Assembly: GCF_014262665.1 (NCBI RefSeq)
Contig: NZ_CP046883.1
Span: 1,240,001-1,304,000 of the forward strand
From: Corynebacterium anserum
Lineage (GTDB): Bacteria > Actinomycetota > Actinomycetes > Mycobacteriales > Mycobacteriaceae
Reading direction: 5' to 3'
Length of the DNA stretch: 64,000 nucleotides
Position 1 is the first letter of the stretch. Every line of letters begins with the position of its first letter. Below the pieces are notes generated by a model. The model did not search any database. It saw only the letters and a list, made by a program, of their open reading frames with translations, and had not been told where the DNA came from. A program made the translations under genes and the position numbers. Below, in pieces: positions 8,072 to 18,167 of this stretch.

Positions 8072-10183
8072 CTACTGAGACGGACGGGAAACATCCTCCT
8101 CCAGTTCCTCCACAATCTCCGAAGACATAGGAACCACCGTAGGAACGATAAATGGCTTGCGCTTCCACTTATCGGAGATCAGTTTACCGACGCGGCGACG
8201 GATGGCCTGAGCCATGCGATAAGGATCATTTTCGCCCTCACCGGCGAGATCCATCATGATGTTGTCCACCCGCTCAGTGATTTCCTTCAGCATGTCCCGA
8301 GCATCATCTGAGAAGCCCTTAGCTTGAACTGACGGTGCCTCCAAAGGACGACCAGTGCGGTTATCAATTACGACAGTAATAGACACCATGCCACCCTCAG
8401 CCATTGCGGTACGATCCTCGAGAACCTCGGAGTCAATGTCACCCATGCGGGTGCCATCGACATAGAGGTTACCCACTGTCATCTGACCAACGGCCTTCGC
8501 GTGGCCGTTAACCAGATCCACAAACACACCATTTTGGGCGAGAGGGATGTTGTCTGGATTGACACCCGTACTGATCGCAAGCTCCTTATTAGCTCGCAGG
8601 TGACGCCACTCGCCGTGTACGGGCATGGCATTGCGCGGACGCGCCGCGTTGTACAAGAACAGCAATTCGCCAGAATAACCGTGACCGGAAGTGTGAACCT
8701 TCGCGTCTCGACCAGTAATCACAGTGGCACCAATCTGAGACAGCATATTGATCACGCCAAATACGGCCTCTTCATTGCCAGGAACCAGCGAGGAAGACAA
8801 GATGATCAAATCCCCACTGCGTACGGTGATCTGGCGATGTTCACGGCGAGCCATACGTGACAGCGCTGCCATTGGTTCGCCCTGGGTACCGGTAGTCACC
8901 AGCACGACTTTGTGAGGCGCCATCTTCGAGGCTTCATCCATGGATACGATCGTTCCACGCGGAGCATTCAGGTAGCCCATGCGTTCAGCAATCTCCATGT
9001 TCCGGATCATGGAACGCCCATTGAAAGCCACCTTGCGCCCAGCAGCCACGGCTGCATCCACTGCCGACTGCACACGAGAGACGTTCGACGCGAAGGAAGC
9101 AATGATCACACGCTGCTTCGCCTCGGACACGAGACGCTTCAAAGTGGGAGCGATCTCAGCTTCAGATCCCGATACCCCCGGAGTGGTGGCATTAGTGGAA
9201 TCGCAAAGGAAGAGATCAATTCCCTCGTCGCCGAAGCGGGAAAGTGCAGGCAAATCTGTCGGACGACCATCCAGCGGGGTCTGATCCAGCTTGATATCAC
9301 CGGTGTGTACGACCAAACCAGCACCCGTCTTCAGAGCAATACCCAAGCATTCTGGGATGGAGTGGTTCACAGCAAAGAACCGAATATCAAACGGTCCACG
9401 AGACTCATGCGAGTTCTCATCAACTTCAATCAACTTTGGACGCTGGCGGTGCTCTTGTGTCTTTGCAGCAATCAGAGCACAGGTGAATTTCGAAGCAATA
9501 ATCGGAATATCCGCCCGTTGCTTCAACAGCCACGGAATAGCGCCGATGTGATCTTCATGACCGTGGGTAACGACGAGCGCTTCTACCCGATCCCACTTGT
9601 CCTCTAAGTAGGAGAAATCCGGCAAAATCAAATCCACGCCCGGTTCACCGGAACTTGGGAAAAGTACACCACAGTCGATAATGAGCAAGCGGTTGTTGTA
9701 CTCAAACACGGTCATATTGCGACCGATTTCGGAAATACCGCCGAGAGCGACAATGCGCAAACCGTTCTTTGGTGCCTTAGGTGGCTTGGGTAAGCGCTGG
9801 GTCAAGTCCACACCCTGCATCGCTTTCAGAGCACCCTTACGGCGATCGTTATTGTTTCCACCACCACGTCGATTGTTGTTCCCGCCGCGGTTGTTGCCAC
9901 CCCGGTTGTTATTTCCGCCGCGGTTGTTGTTTCCGCCGCGGCCACGGGATCGACGGCTACGGTTGCGGTTGCCGCCGCCGTTGCTCTCACTCTTGTTAGC
10001 GGTGTTGTTGTTGGAGTTCGCCGCACCGCCATCATTAAAGGTGGTCGCAACGGCCTCGTTGGAAACGTTAATGCTTTGTGCCTCAGCATTCACGTTTCCA
10101 GCTTCAGATGCGGCAGCGGTCTCTGCACTCGGCGGAGCTGCCTTCCGGGTGACCTTACGGCCCCGGGAACGCTGTTCAGTCAT
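8072..10183 (-). CDS. rnj: Ribonuclease J
   Basis: A 703-residue RNase J, a beta-lactamase-fold endonuclease and 5'-3' exonuclease that matures and degrades RNA. The metal motif THGHEDHIGA is near residue 208, GDIKLD follows in the same domain, and the C-terminal GHGYSGEL and PVHGEWRHL motifs of the beta-CASP part are present. The first 150 residues are a disordered Ala/Asn/Gly/Arg extension with reiterated RGGNNN blocks, typical of actinobacterial RNase J and probably RNA-binding. ATG at 10183 follows AAGGA; an upstream ATG at 10204 would overlap the dapA end. The dapA stop is 7 bp away, and this dapA-rnj linkage is conserved in actinobacteria. Confidence 0.95.
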   Translation of the reverse strand: MTEQRSRGRKVTRKAAPPSAETAAASEAGNVNAEAQSINVSNEAVATTFNDGGAANSNNNTANKSESNGGGNRNRSRRSRGRGGNNNRGGNNNRGGNNRGGNNNRRGGGNNNDRRKGALKAMQGVDLTQRLPKPPKAPKNGLRIVALGGISEIGRNMTVFEYNNRLLIIDCGVLFPSSGEPGVDLILPDFSYLEDKWDRVEALVVTHGHEDHIGAIPWLLKQRADIPIIASKFTCALIAAKTQEHRQRPKLIEVDENSHESRGPFDIRFFAVNHSIPECLGIALKTGAGLVVHTGDIKLDQTPLDGRPTDLPALSRFGDEGIDLFLCDSTNATTPGVSGSEAEIAPTLKRLVSEAKQRVIIASFASNVSRVQSAVDAAVAAGRKVAFNGRSMIRNMEIAERMGYLNAPRGTIVSMDEASKMAPHKVVLVTTGTQGEPMAALSRMARREHRQITVRSGDLIILSSSLVPGNEEAVFGVINMLSQIGATVITGRDAKVHTSGHGYSGELLFLYNAARPRNAMPVHGEWRHLRANKELAISTGVNPDNIPLAQNGVFVDLVNGHAKAVGQMTVGNLYVDGTRMGDIDSEVLEDRTAMAEGGMVSITVVIDNRTGRPLEAPSVQAKGFSDDARDMLKEITERVDNIMMDLAGEGENDPYRMAQAIRRRVGKLISDKWKRKPFIVPTVVPMSSEIVEELEEDVSRPSQ
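9842..9962 (-). repeat. Imperfect repeat coding for RGGNNN blocks in the RNase J N-terminus
   Basis: A short motif equivalent to cggttgttgttgccgccg on the plus strand recurs several times with small changes. It encodes a string of Arg-Gly-Gly-Asn-Asn units. The repetition is at both DNA and protein level and stays in frame. Confidence 0.75.
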
Positions 10184-10190
10184 ATTTTCC

Positions 10191-11093
10191 TTATACTCCT
10201 GCATCCTGCAGGTCTTGTTCCAGCTGATCTAGTTCAGCTTGGGTTGGTTCGATAATCGGCAAACGTGGTGCTCCCACGTCGATGCCACGAAGCTTCAAAG
10301 CGGCCTTGGAGAAGGTGACTCCTCCGAGACGTGCCTGCGCACGCTGTAATGGAACCATGCTGACGGCGATTCTGCGCGCCTCGGCCACATCGCCTTTGTC
10401 GTATGCGTCGCGAAGAGCTTTCAAGCGATCTGCCGCCATGTGTCCAATCACAGAGATGAATCCGGTTGCACCAGAAGCCAACCAAGCCACATTCAGCGGA
10501 TCGTCACCGGAATACCAGGCGAGGTCCGTGGTTTCGATCAATTCCATAGCCGCGGCGAGATCTCCCTTGGCATCCTTCACCGCACGAATGTTGGGGTGGG
10601 AAGCCAGTCGACGCACGGTATCCGGTGCGATAGGAGTCACCGAGCGAGACGGAATGTCATACAAGCACACTGGGATGTCAACAGCATCCGCAACTGCTGT
10701 GAAATGCTGAACCAGGCCTTCCTGACTTGGTCGAGAGTAGTACGGAGTCACTACCAATAGAGAGTCTGCACCTGCCTGCTGGGAGGCGCGGCAGATCTCG
10801 ATGGACTCGGCCGTATTGTACGTTCCGCCACCAGCGATCAGTTTTGCGCGATCACCCAGCTCGGCACGTACAGCTCTGAGCAGGTCCAATTTCTCTTCCA
10901 ACGTCACTGTTGGTGACTCACCGGTGGTTCCGGCGAGAACCAGAGAATCACAGCCCTTGTCTACAAGGTGGCCTGCAAGCGCCACGCCTGCGTCAAGGTC
11001 GATAGCTCCGTCCTTCGTAAAGGGCGTGACCATCGCCACCGAGATCGTGCCGAAATGCTCGGCTCCTCGAATCGCTGCATTACCTGTGCTCAT
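10191..11093 (-). CDS. dapA: 4-hydroxy-tetrahydrodipicolinate synthase
   Basis: DapA condenses pyruvate with aspartate semialdehyde, the first committed step to diaminopimelate and lysine. The 300-residue TIM barrel carries [10 protein letters not shown] near residue 58, the tyrosine motif [10 protein letters not shown] near 137, YDIPSRS, and the Schiff-base lysine in AVKDAKGD near residue 172. ATG at 11093. It is followed 7 bp later by rnj. dapB is 1.1 kb upstream on the same strand with thyX between; the dapB-thyX-dapA order is typical of Corynebacterium. Length is normal for the family. Confidence 0.96.
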   Translation of the reverse strand: MSTGNAAIRGAEHFGTISVAMVTPFTKDGAIDLDAGVALAGHLVDKGCDSLVLAGTTGESPTVTLEEKLDLLRAVRAELGDRAKLIAGGGTYNTAESIEICRASQQAGADSLLVVTPYYSRPSQEGLVQHFTAVADAVDIPVCLYDIPSRSVTPIAPDTVRRLASHPNIRAVKDAKGDLAAAMELIETTDLAWYSGDDPLNVAWLASGATGFISVIGHMAADRLKALRDAYDKGDVAEARRIAVSMVPLQRAQARLGGVTFSKAALKLRGIDVGAPRLPIIEPTQAELDQLEQDLQDAGV

Positions 11094-11231
11094 GGATCAC
11101 CAGATTACCTTCCTGCCCGACTTTTGGGCGCATTAGGGTGACAATAGCCAGTCGCTGACCACCGTAGCCACGGGTCTTCACCAGAATCTTCACAAGAAAT
11201 ATGAGGCAGATTAATTGTAGGCATTCAGAGC

Positions 11232-11984
11232 CTAGATGTCGCTCACATATGGGCTCGTCGCCATTTCCGCTCCATCGCGAAGAGCAGTGATCGAAAAGTC
11301 ACCGAAAACCTCTGGTGCTTCAGATCGAAGCAACCCCAAACACTGAACAGCGATGCGTCGAATTTCCGGGTCGGCGTGTTCCGCGGCGCGCATGCCAATG
11401 AAGTGTCGCCAACTACGCAGACTGCCGCTCATCACGAAACGTGTCTCCGCACAATTGGGCAATACGGCACGTGCTGCTTGCCGCGCCTGCTTCATCCGCA
11501 GTACAGCATTTGGTTCGTGGGCGAAGCTCTCGCTTATCCCGTCGAGCAGTTCACCATAGGCCTCATAAGCCACATCCGCTGTCTGCAGGAATAACTGTGT
11601 GAGACGCTCATCCTTTAAGACCGCCTCGGGAACCACAACTCTCGCTTCCTCAGCCGGGACGTAGCGCTGCGATAACTGGCTAAAGGAAAAATGTCGATGC
11701 CGCATTATCTCATGGCTACAGGAACGCGACACCCCTCGGAGATACATCGTCGCACTCGAATGTTCCAAAACCGTCAAATGCCCCACATCCAAAATATGCC
11801 GAACGTAGGCATCATTAGCGGCGGTGTGCGGATTCGGTTTGTCCCATGTTTCGTAGCACGCGCGCCCAGCAAACTCGACCATGGCGGAACTATCGGAGGC
11901 TTCAGTATCCCACTGCACGCCCTCGGGCTTCGTAAAAGAAGTCGAACCTATCAGCTGAATATCAAGTTCCGCAATCGTTGCCAT
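11232..11984 (-). CDS. thyX: Flavin-dependent thymidylate synthase ThyX
   Basis: ThyX makes dTMP from dUMP using methylene-tetrahydrofolate and reduced FAD, without the dihydrofolate product of ThyA. The ThyX signature RHRxxSxxxxSxRY is present near residue 97 (RHRHFSFSQLSQRY). Other conserved parts are HLTVLEHSSATMYL before it and ETRFVMSGSLRSWRHFIGMR near residue 180. Length (250) is typical. ATG at 11984 is preceded by GGAAG about 11 nt away and a TATATA stretch. It lies 138 bp upstream of dapA and 230 bp downstream of dapB. Confidence 0.96.
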   Translation of the reverse strand: MATIAELDIQLIGSTSFTKPEGVQWDTEASDSSAMVEFAGRACYETWDKPNPHTAANDAYVRHILDVGHLTVLEHSSATMYLRGVSRSCSHEIMRHRHFSFSQLSQRYVPAEEARVVVPEAVLKDERLTQLFLQTADVAYEAYGELLDGISESFAHEPNAVLRMKQARQAARAVLPNCAETRFVMSGSLRSWRHFIGMRAAEHADPEIRRIAVQCLGLLRSEAPEVFGDFSITALRDGAEMATSPYVSDI

Positions 11985-12128
11985 GGCTATATATTCTTCC
12001 GGTGTACTCGGTGTTATTAGATGTGCTTATACCGCTGGGGTGCTGTACTGACGGGAATCGCCTGCATCGCCAAACCAGGGAGATTGCTTCTTCCTCCCGA
12101 CGACACTAGAGCAGTGTCCCCATACCCC

Positions 12129-12172
12129 CAGCGCACGGGGAATCGCGCACCTTCCCCGACACGTGCGCGCTG
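12129..12172 (-). terminator. Stem-loop downstream of dapB without a U-tract
   Basis: GGGGAA pairs with TTCCCC and an outer CAGC...GCAC arm pairs with GTGC...GCTG, giving a 44-nt imperfect hairpin between dapB and thyX on the minus strand. No run of T follows, so it may be an RNA-processing or pausing structure rather than a classical terminator. Confidence 0.35.
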
Positions 12173-12214
12173 GAGAACTAGAGAGATAGAGCGAGAAAGG
12201 CGCCAGGAACATCC

Positions 12215-12967
<753 letters not shown>

Positions 12968-13098
12968 CTATTGATCAAGCTGTAGGTTCAGCCCTTCAGT
13001 CTAGGCCTCAAGGTGAAACCCATCGCGAAGCGACAGGCAGCTTCGATAAGGAAAACTCATAGACAGGCACACGCGCTCCTCACAGCACACAGAGCAAT

Positions 13099-13129
13099 GC
13101 CCCGCCCTCCATTGCGTGGACGACGGGGC
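13099..13129 (-). terminator. Candidate terminator hairpin downstream of pnp
   Basis: On the minus strand GCCCCG pairs with CGGGGC around a loop, extendable by G-U pairs. It lies about 85 bp after the pnp stop. Only a weak T-rich stretch follows, so termination efficiency is uncertain. Confidence 0.45.
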
Positions 13130-13178
13130 ACGTACTGGTTGATGAGCGACACGCGGCGCACAGCCAGGCTATGCGACT

Positions 13179-13237
13179 CTAGTCCTCAACTAGTCCTCAA
13201 CAAGGATCAGAGTCTAGTCCTCGACGAGAACCAAAGA
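13179..13237 (-). repeat. 24-nt tandem duplication of the pnp 3' end
   Basis: The last seven codons and stop of pnp (LVLVED-stop, 13237-13214) are repeated directly downstream as a 24-nt copy (13213-13190) reading TLILVED-stop in the same frame. A further 11-nt partial copy follows (13189-13179). TTGAGGACTAG occurs in both downstream copies and TCGAGGACTAG in the coding copy. Confidence 0.85.
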
Positions 13238-15484
13238 AATCTTGCCGCGGTTATCGATATCAGCGATCTCTACCTCGATCTTGTCACCAACATTGACCTC
13301 GTCTTCTACCTTTTCCACGCGTCGGTCGCCGCCCAGGTTTGAAATGTGGAGCAACCCGTCGCGATCTGGAAGCAAGGAAACGAAGGCACCGAAAGCGGTC
13401 GTTTTGACGACCGTACCGAGGAACCGATCGCCAACCTTTGGTAGCTGTGGATTGGCAATCGCATTGATGCGCTCGATGGCAGCTTCCGCGGCCTTACCGC
13501 CCACAGCAGAGACGAATACAGTTCCGTCTTCTTCGATCGTAATGTTTGCACCGGTTTCTTCGGTGATGGTGTTGATGTTCTTGCCCTTCGGACCGATCAC
13601 CTCGCCAATCTTGCTGACAGGGATGGAAATCGATGTAATGCGTGGTGCGAACTCACTCATGTCATCAGGGGAATCAATGGCGTCGGCCATTAAGCTTAAG
13701 ATTTCCAGACGGGCGGTACGGGCTTGGCTCAACGCGTCAGCGAGAACATCGGAAGGAATACCGTCCAACTTAGTGTCCAATTGCAACGCGGTGACAAAAT
13801 CTTCGGTTCCTGCAACCTTAAAGTCCATATCGCCGAACGCATCCTCCGCACCGAGGATGTCAGTCAAGGTGACGTACTTGTCCTTGTTTCCCACTTTTCC
13901 GCTGACCAAGCCCATTGCGATGCCAGCCACCGGTGCCTTCAACGGCACACCGGCGTTGTAAAGGGACAACGTCGAGGCGCAAACGGATCCCATCGAGGTA
14001 GAACCATTAGAACCCAGAGCCTCGGATACCTGACGAATGGTGTAAGGGAATTCCTCGCGCGAAGGGATCACCGGCGCCAAAGCACGCTCTGCCAAAGCTC
14101 CATGCCCAATCTCACGGCGTTTTGGAGAACCGACCCGACCGGTCTCGCCCGTGGAGTACGGAGGGAAGTTGTAGTGATGGATGTAGCGCTTGTGCTCGAC
14201 CGGTCCCAAGGAATCAATCTGCTGTTCCATCTTCAGCATATCCAGCGTAGTGACACCCAAAATTTGGGTCTCCCCGCGCTCAAACAGAGCGGATCCGTGA
14301 GCTCGTGGCACGAGCTGAACCACAATGCCTAAATCTCGGATAGTGGTGTGGTCACGACCATCAATGCGGAAGCCGTCCTCGAGGATGCGACGACGTACTA
14401 GCTGCTTAGTGACGTCGTTATGAGCCGCACGAATCTCGGATTCCCGGTCCGGGTAGCTTTCCAGCAGCGCATCCACCACGTCTTGCATGTTTTCTGCAAG
14501 AGCCTCATCGCGTTCCTGTTTGTCTGCGATTTTCATGATGCTTTCCAAGTCACTGAGGGACTCGGTTTCCACAGAGGTGCGCACGTCCTCACCGAATGGT
14601 GGGAACAGCTCGAACTCACGGGTTTCAGCATTGACGGCCTGGGCCAACACATTCTGTGCCTCACACAAAGTTGCGATGAATGGCTTGGCGGCCTCGATGC
14701 CTTCTGCCACCACAGCTTCCGTCGGCGCTGGCGCACCTTCGGCGATGCGCTCGACGACGTTGTGGGTAGCACCAGCTTCCACCATCATGACAGCAACATT
14801 CGGTGTCCGAGAATTCTTGCTGCGGCGGCCTCGCCCTGCTTTGGCAGGCTTGTTCTCGGTAACTCGTCCCGCAACAACCAATTCGAAAACAGACTGTTCC
14901 TGCTGCTCATGGGTTGGGAAAGCGACCCACTGTCCCTTTGGATGCTTCTTATCAACCACAAGTGCCATCCGAACGCCGCCGACGGCACCAGACACCGGCA
15001 GACCGGAAAGTTGAGTCGAAGCGGATGCAGCGTTGATGGCCACTACGTCATAAGAATCCTTCGGATCCAAGGACATGACAGTCACAATGACCTGAACTTC
15101 GTTCCTCAAGCCTTTTGCAAACGTTGGACGCAACGGACGATCGATTTGACGGGCGGCCAAGATCGCTTCAGTTCCGGGGCGCCCCTCACGGCGGAAAAAA
15201 CTTCCGGGGATACGGCCGGCAGCATACATTCGCTCCTCAACATCCACGGTGAGTGGAAAGAAATCAATTCCCTCTCGAGGATTACGAGATGCCGTGGTGG
15301 TGGAGAGGAGCATGGTGTCCTCGTCCAGATACGCGGTAACAGCTCCATCGGCCTGACGCGCCAACAGACCGGTCTCAAAGCGAACAGTGCGGGTGCCGAA
15401 ATCCCCATTGTCTATGGTTGCGACGGTTTCCCAAACACCTGCGTCAGGATCAATCAATTCGGCTTGAATTTTTTGTGCGCTCAT
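13214..15484 (-). CDS. pnp: Polyribonucleotide nucleotidyltransferase (PNPase)
   Basis: A 3'-5' phosphorolytic exoribonuclease and, in actinobacteria, a (p)ppGpp-synthesising enzyme (GpsI). The 756-residue protein has two RNase PH domains ([20 protein letters not shown] near residue 70; [20 protein letters not shown] in the second), a KH domain ([18 protein letters not shown] near 600) and a C-terminal S1 domain ending in SLVLVED. A short basic insertion ([18 protein letters not shown]) sits near residue 220, before [12 protein letters not shown] at 15484 ([10 protein letters not shown]) agrees with the family start. The gene follows rpsO with a strong hairpin between them. Its last codons and stop are duplicated downstream. 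Confidence 0.96.
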   Translation of the reverse strand: MSAQKIQAELIDPDAGVWETVATIDNGDFGTRTVRFETGLLARQADGAVTAYLDEDTMLLSTTTASRNPREGIDFFPLTVDVEERMYAAGRIPGSFFRREGRPGTEAILAARQIDRPLRPTFAKGLRNEVQVIVTVMSLDPKDSYDVVAINAASASTQLSGLPVSGAVGGVRMALVVDKKHPKGQWVAFPTHEQQEQSVFELVVAGRVTENKPAKAGRGRRSKNSRTPNVAVMMVEAGATHNVVERIAEGAPAPTEAVVAEGIEAAKPFIATLCEAQNVLAQAVNAETREFELFPPFGEDVRTSVETESLSDLESIMKIADKQERDEALAENMQDVVDALLESYPDRESEIRAAHNDVTKQLVRRRILEDGFRIDGRDHTTIRDLGIVVQLVPRAHGSALFERGETQILGVTTLDMLKMEQQIDSLGPVEHKRYIHHYNFPPYSTGETGRVGSPKRREIGHGALAERALAPVIPSREEFPYTIRQVSEALGSNGSTSMGSVCASTLSLYNAGVPLKAPVAGIAMGLVSGKVGNKDKYVTLTDILGAEDAFGDMDFKVAGTEDFVTALQLDTKLDGIPSDVLADALSQARTARLEILSLMADAIDSPDDMSEFAPRITSISIPVSKIGEVIGPKGKNINTITEETGANITIEEDGTVFVSAVGGKAAEAAIERINAIANPQLPKVGDRFLGTVVKTTAFGAFVSLLPDRDGLLHISNLGGDRRVEKVEDEVNVGDKIEVEIADIDNRGKISLVLVED

Positions 15485-15630
15485 AGCGTGTAGTGCAATC
15501 GCCTTTCTTGACGTGTTGCCTTCCTGCAAGCGTATCTGGTCATCGGTGCCGATAGCCTACACAGGAAAAATCTGATGGTTCTAGCAAGTCTTCGATACTT
15601 GTCCGGCAACGACACTACCAAAGAAATACG

Positions 15631-15674
15631 AAAACCCGGCACTATCGCCAAGGCTTATGGCAACAGTTACCGGG
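15631..15674 (-). terminator. Intrinsic terminator or attenuator between rpsO and pnp
   Basis: On the minus strand CCCGG pairs with CCGGG (15674-15670 with 15639-15635) and ACTGTTGCC pairs with GGCGATAGT allowing G-U pairs, followed by TTTT. It lies about 20 bp after the rpsO stop and 150 bp before pnp, so it probably sets the ratio of rpsO-only to rpsO-pnp message. Confidence 0.75.
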
Positions 15675-15695
15675 AGCAGTTACTAGCGACAAAAG

Positions 15696-15965
15696 CTATC
15701 GACGCAGACCCAGACGCTCAATCAGGGAACGGTAACGGTCAACGTTGTTGTCAGCTAGGTACTTCAGCAGACCCTTACGACGACCAACCAGCAACAACAG
15801 ACCACGACGGGAGTGGTGATCGTGCTTGTGGTACTTGAGGTGCTCGGTCAGCTGGCGAATACGAACCGTCAGCAATGCTACCTGAGCCTCTGGGGATCCG
15901 GTATCGGTCTCGTGCAGACCGAACTCCTTGAGAGTCTCTGCCTTCTGCTCCTTGGACAATGCCAT
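15696..15965 (-). CDS. rpsO: 30S ribosomal protein S15
   Basis: An 89-residue protein of the small-subunit platform that binds 16S rRNA with S6 and S18. The signature [19 protein letters not shown] and [19 protein letters not shown] cover its three-helix RNA-binding core, and [13 protein letters not shown] is near the end. Full family length. ATG at 15965 follows AAGGAG by about 7 nt. It precedes pnp with an intervening hairpin, the widespread rpsO-pnp arrangement. Confidence 0.98.
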   Translation of the reverse strand: MALSKEQKAETLKEFGLHETDTGSPEAQVALLTVRIRQLTEHLKYHKHDHHSRRGLLLLVGRRKGLLKYLADNNVDRYRSLIERLGLRR

Positions 15966-16106
15966 GGATTATCTCCTTGTAGGTCGTTTTTTCAGTCCGC
16001 GCGAAAACGTACATGTGACTACCGCGGACCACAGTCACAGACTGGTCGAGACTAGCACCTCTTGCCAAGCCTAATCAAGCTGGCTCACCTTCAGAACCCT
16101 TGAGAA

Positions 16107-17105
16107 TTAGGGCTTTTCTAACATCTGCCGAGTGCGAGCCACATCCTCGTTTATCGCATCAATGAGTTCTTCCAATGAGGTATACGTTTCCATCCCTCGG
16201 AGACGGTGCAGAAACTGCACAGTGACGTTCAAGCCATACAGATCTGCGTCGTGATCGAGAACAAAACTCTCCACGCTGCGCGGCTCATGACCAAACGTCG
16301 GGTTTGTCCCGACAGAGATAGCAGCCGGCAGTGCGCAACCGACGGGCATGGTGCCCACCGTCTGCGCACCATCGAGTGTCGGATTCCCCTGTGACTCTGA
16401 GTCCACCGTTAAGTAACCGGCGTACACGCCATCAGACGGAAGCGCGAATTTGTCCTGAAAATACAGGTTCGCTGTGGGGAACCCCAGTGCGCGCCCCCCA
16501 CGTCCTGCCCCGTGAGTAACCTCTCCCCGGACAGAAAACGGCCTGCCGAGCGCCTCACGAGCCGCTGCTACGTCTCCGCCCTCCAAGCGCTCACGAATAT
16601 AGGTGGAGCTAATAGTGTGCCCATCATCGTTGAGAAGTGGTATCACGGTGACCTCCATGTCACGCTCACGCCCGAGCTGGCGAAGGGTGTCAGGTTTACC
16701 ACTAGCCTGGTGCCCAAATGTAAAATTCTCGCCCACGATCACGGCCCGTGCTCCCAGCAGATCTACCAACACATTGTCCACATATTCCTCGGGACTCCAG
16801 CGGGCAATCTCGGAAGTAAAACCCACCACGACGACGTGGTCTATTCCCAACCCCAGAGCCAGCCGTGCGCGATCTTCCACAGTACCTAGTAGTGCGGGCA
16901 CTCGATCGGGACGAAAAATCACTGTGGGATGAGGATCGAAGGTAAACATCACGCTCGGGATGTCCAGTTCTTTGGCCTTTTCAACAGCAGCGTTGATGAG
17001 CTGTTGGTGCCCGCGGTGAACACCGTCAAAAACACCGATGGTCACCACGCTGCCCTGTGCGCTAAGTTCTTCCGGAATTCGGTCCAGTCCATACCAGATA
17101 CTCAC
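16107..17105 (-). CDS. ribF: Bifunctional riboflavin kinase/FAD synthetase
   Basis: RibF makes FMN from riboflavin and then FAD. The N-terminal nucleotidyltransferase domain carries GVFDGVHRGHQ near residue 24, FTFDPHPTVIF near 55, and the ISSTYIR motif near 165. The C-terminal kinase half has GAGRGGRALGFPTANL near 195 and ends with the FLHRLRGMETYTSLEEL motif. Length 332. The start is GTG at 17105; TAGGCT lies 8 nt upstream with no ribosome site, so the mRNA may be leaderless. The divergent truB start is only 31 bp away. Confidence 0.95.
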   Translation of the reverse strand: MSIWYGLDRIPEELSAQGSVVTIGVFDGVHRGHQQLINAAVEKAKELDIPSVMFTFDPHPTVIFRPDRVPALLGTVEDRARLALGLGIDHVVVVGFTSEIARWSPEEYVDNVLVDLLGARAVIVGENFTFGHQASGKPDTLRQLGRERDMEVTVIPLLNDDGHTISSTYIRERLEGGDVAAAREALGRPFSVRGEVTHGAGRGGRALGFPTANLYFQDKFALPSDGVYAGYLTVDSESQGNPTLDGAQTVGTMPVGCALPAAISVGTNPTFGHEPRSVESFVLDHDADLYGLNVTVQFLHRLRGMETYTSLEELIDAINEDVARTRQMLEKP

Positions 17106-17113
17106 GGTGTTTC

Positions 17114-17130
17114 AGCCTACGGCATAGACT
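17114..17130. promoter_or_regulatory. Divergent -10 elements for ribF and truB
   Basis: The 31-bp gap between the ribF and truB starts holds TAGGCT on the minus strand (17119-17114, 8 nt from the ribF GTG) and TAGACT on the plus strand (17125-17130, 6 nt from the truB ATG). Both fit TANNNT elements of leaderless actinobacterial promoters; assignment is inference. Confidence 0.5.
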
Positions 17131-17136
17131 GTCTCC

Positions 17137-18102
17137 ATGACTGATTCCCTCCCTCACAAGCCTGGTCAAGCCTTAGCAAAAGGCAGTGTTTTGGAACGCT
17201 CGGGTGTGGTTGTCGTGGACAAACCTGCCGGCATGACGAGCCACGATGTCGTGGCATCTATGCGCCGCATCATGGGCACACGGCGCGTGGGGCATTCGGG
17301 AACTTTAGATCCCATGGCTACGGGAGTTCTTGTCGTCGGAATCGAACGCGGCACGAAGCTCCTAGCGCACGTTGTCGCTCACGATAAGCGGTACGAAGCG
17401 ACCGTTTCGCTAGGAGCGTCCACCATTACTGACGACATGGAAGGGGATATTCTCACGCGCTCCTCCGCTGAGCAACTAGCGGCATTGAGTGAGCAGAGCA
17501 TTCGCGAGGCATTCGCTGCCCATGTCGGCGATATTATGCAGCGTCCTTCGTCCGTCTCCTCCATCAAAATCAACGGCCGCCGTGCGCATGAACTTGTCCG
17601 CGAGGGGGTCGATGTTGTTTTACCCGAACGCCCTGTCAGCGTGTTCTCTCTCGATGTTCATGACATCTCTTTTATTTCCGACACCACACATGATTATCCG
17701 CACTGGAGTGTGAAGATATCGGTGCATTGTTCATCGGGTACGTATATTCGCTCCATCGCACGAGACGTCGGTCAGGCTTTAGGAGTCGGTGGTCACCTCA
17801 CTGCGTTACGGCGCACAGCCGCAGGCCCCTTTGATCTCTCAGAAGCACTGACATTGGAAGAAGTTCAGGATGCTCCCCGACTGTCACTGAGTTTGGATGA
17901 AGCGATGGTTCGGTGTTTCCCTGTGCGCGCAATTAGCGAAGCTGAGGGCAAAGACGTGGCGCGTGGGCAGTGGTTGGAACCGATAGGTCGCCGTGACGTA
18001 TATGCGGTGGTGACTCCTAGTCAACATGCCATCGCGTTGCTCAAAGATAGGGGAAAACGCGCAGCCAGCGTTTTTGTCGCCCGTCCGGAGGGCATGACTT
18101 AG
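17137..18102 (+). CDS. truB: tRNA pseudouridine(55) synthase
   Basis: TruB isomerises U55 in the T-loop of tRNA. The N-terminal half has VVDKPAGMTSHDVVA near residue 26 and the catalytic aspartate motif HSGTLDPMATGVLVVGI near residue 54. YEATVSLGASTITDDMEGD and SSIKINGRRAHELVREG follow, as in the family. The C-terminal part (about residues 240-321) is a PUA-like actinobacterial extension. Length 321. The gene is isolated on the plus strand between ribF and pptT, with TAGACT 6 nt before the ATG and no ribosome site. Confidence 0.95.
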   Translation: MTDSLPHKPGQALAKGSVLERSGVVVVDKPAGMTSHDVVASMRRIMGTRRVGHSGTLDPMATGVLVVGIERGTKLLAHVVAHDKRYEATVSLGASTITDDMEGDILTRSSAEQLAALSEQSIREAFAAHVGDIMQRPSSVSSIKINGRRAHELVREGVDVVLPERPVSVFSLDVHDISFISDTTHDYPHWSVKISVHCSSGTYIRSIARDVGQALGVGGHLTALRRTAAGPFDLSEALTLEEVQDAPRLSLSLDEAMVRCFPVRAISEAEGKDVARGQWLEPIGRRDVYAVVTPSQHAIALLKDRGKRAASVFVARPEGMT

Positions 18103-18167
18103 GCCACGAGCGCTGAGACGCCCCCCGCCACTCGGGTAAGTCGATAGGCATGGGGGTGAGTTGTGAC

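Noticed and set aside
14420..15493. Long plus-strand open frame of 357 codons opposite pnp
   Set aside because: It is antisense to a well-conserved PNPase and has no recognisable domain or ribosome site.
18121..18156. 6C RNA motif between truB and pptT
   Set aside because: There is one run of six C and one of five G in the 65-bp gap, but the two hairpins with C-runs needed for the motif cannot be drawn.
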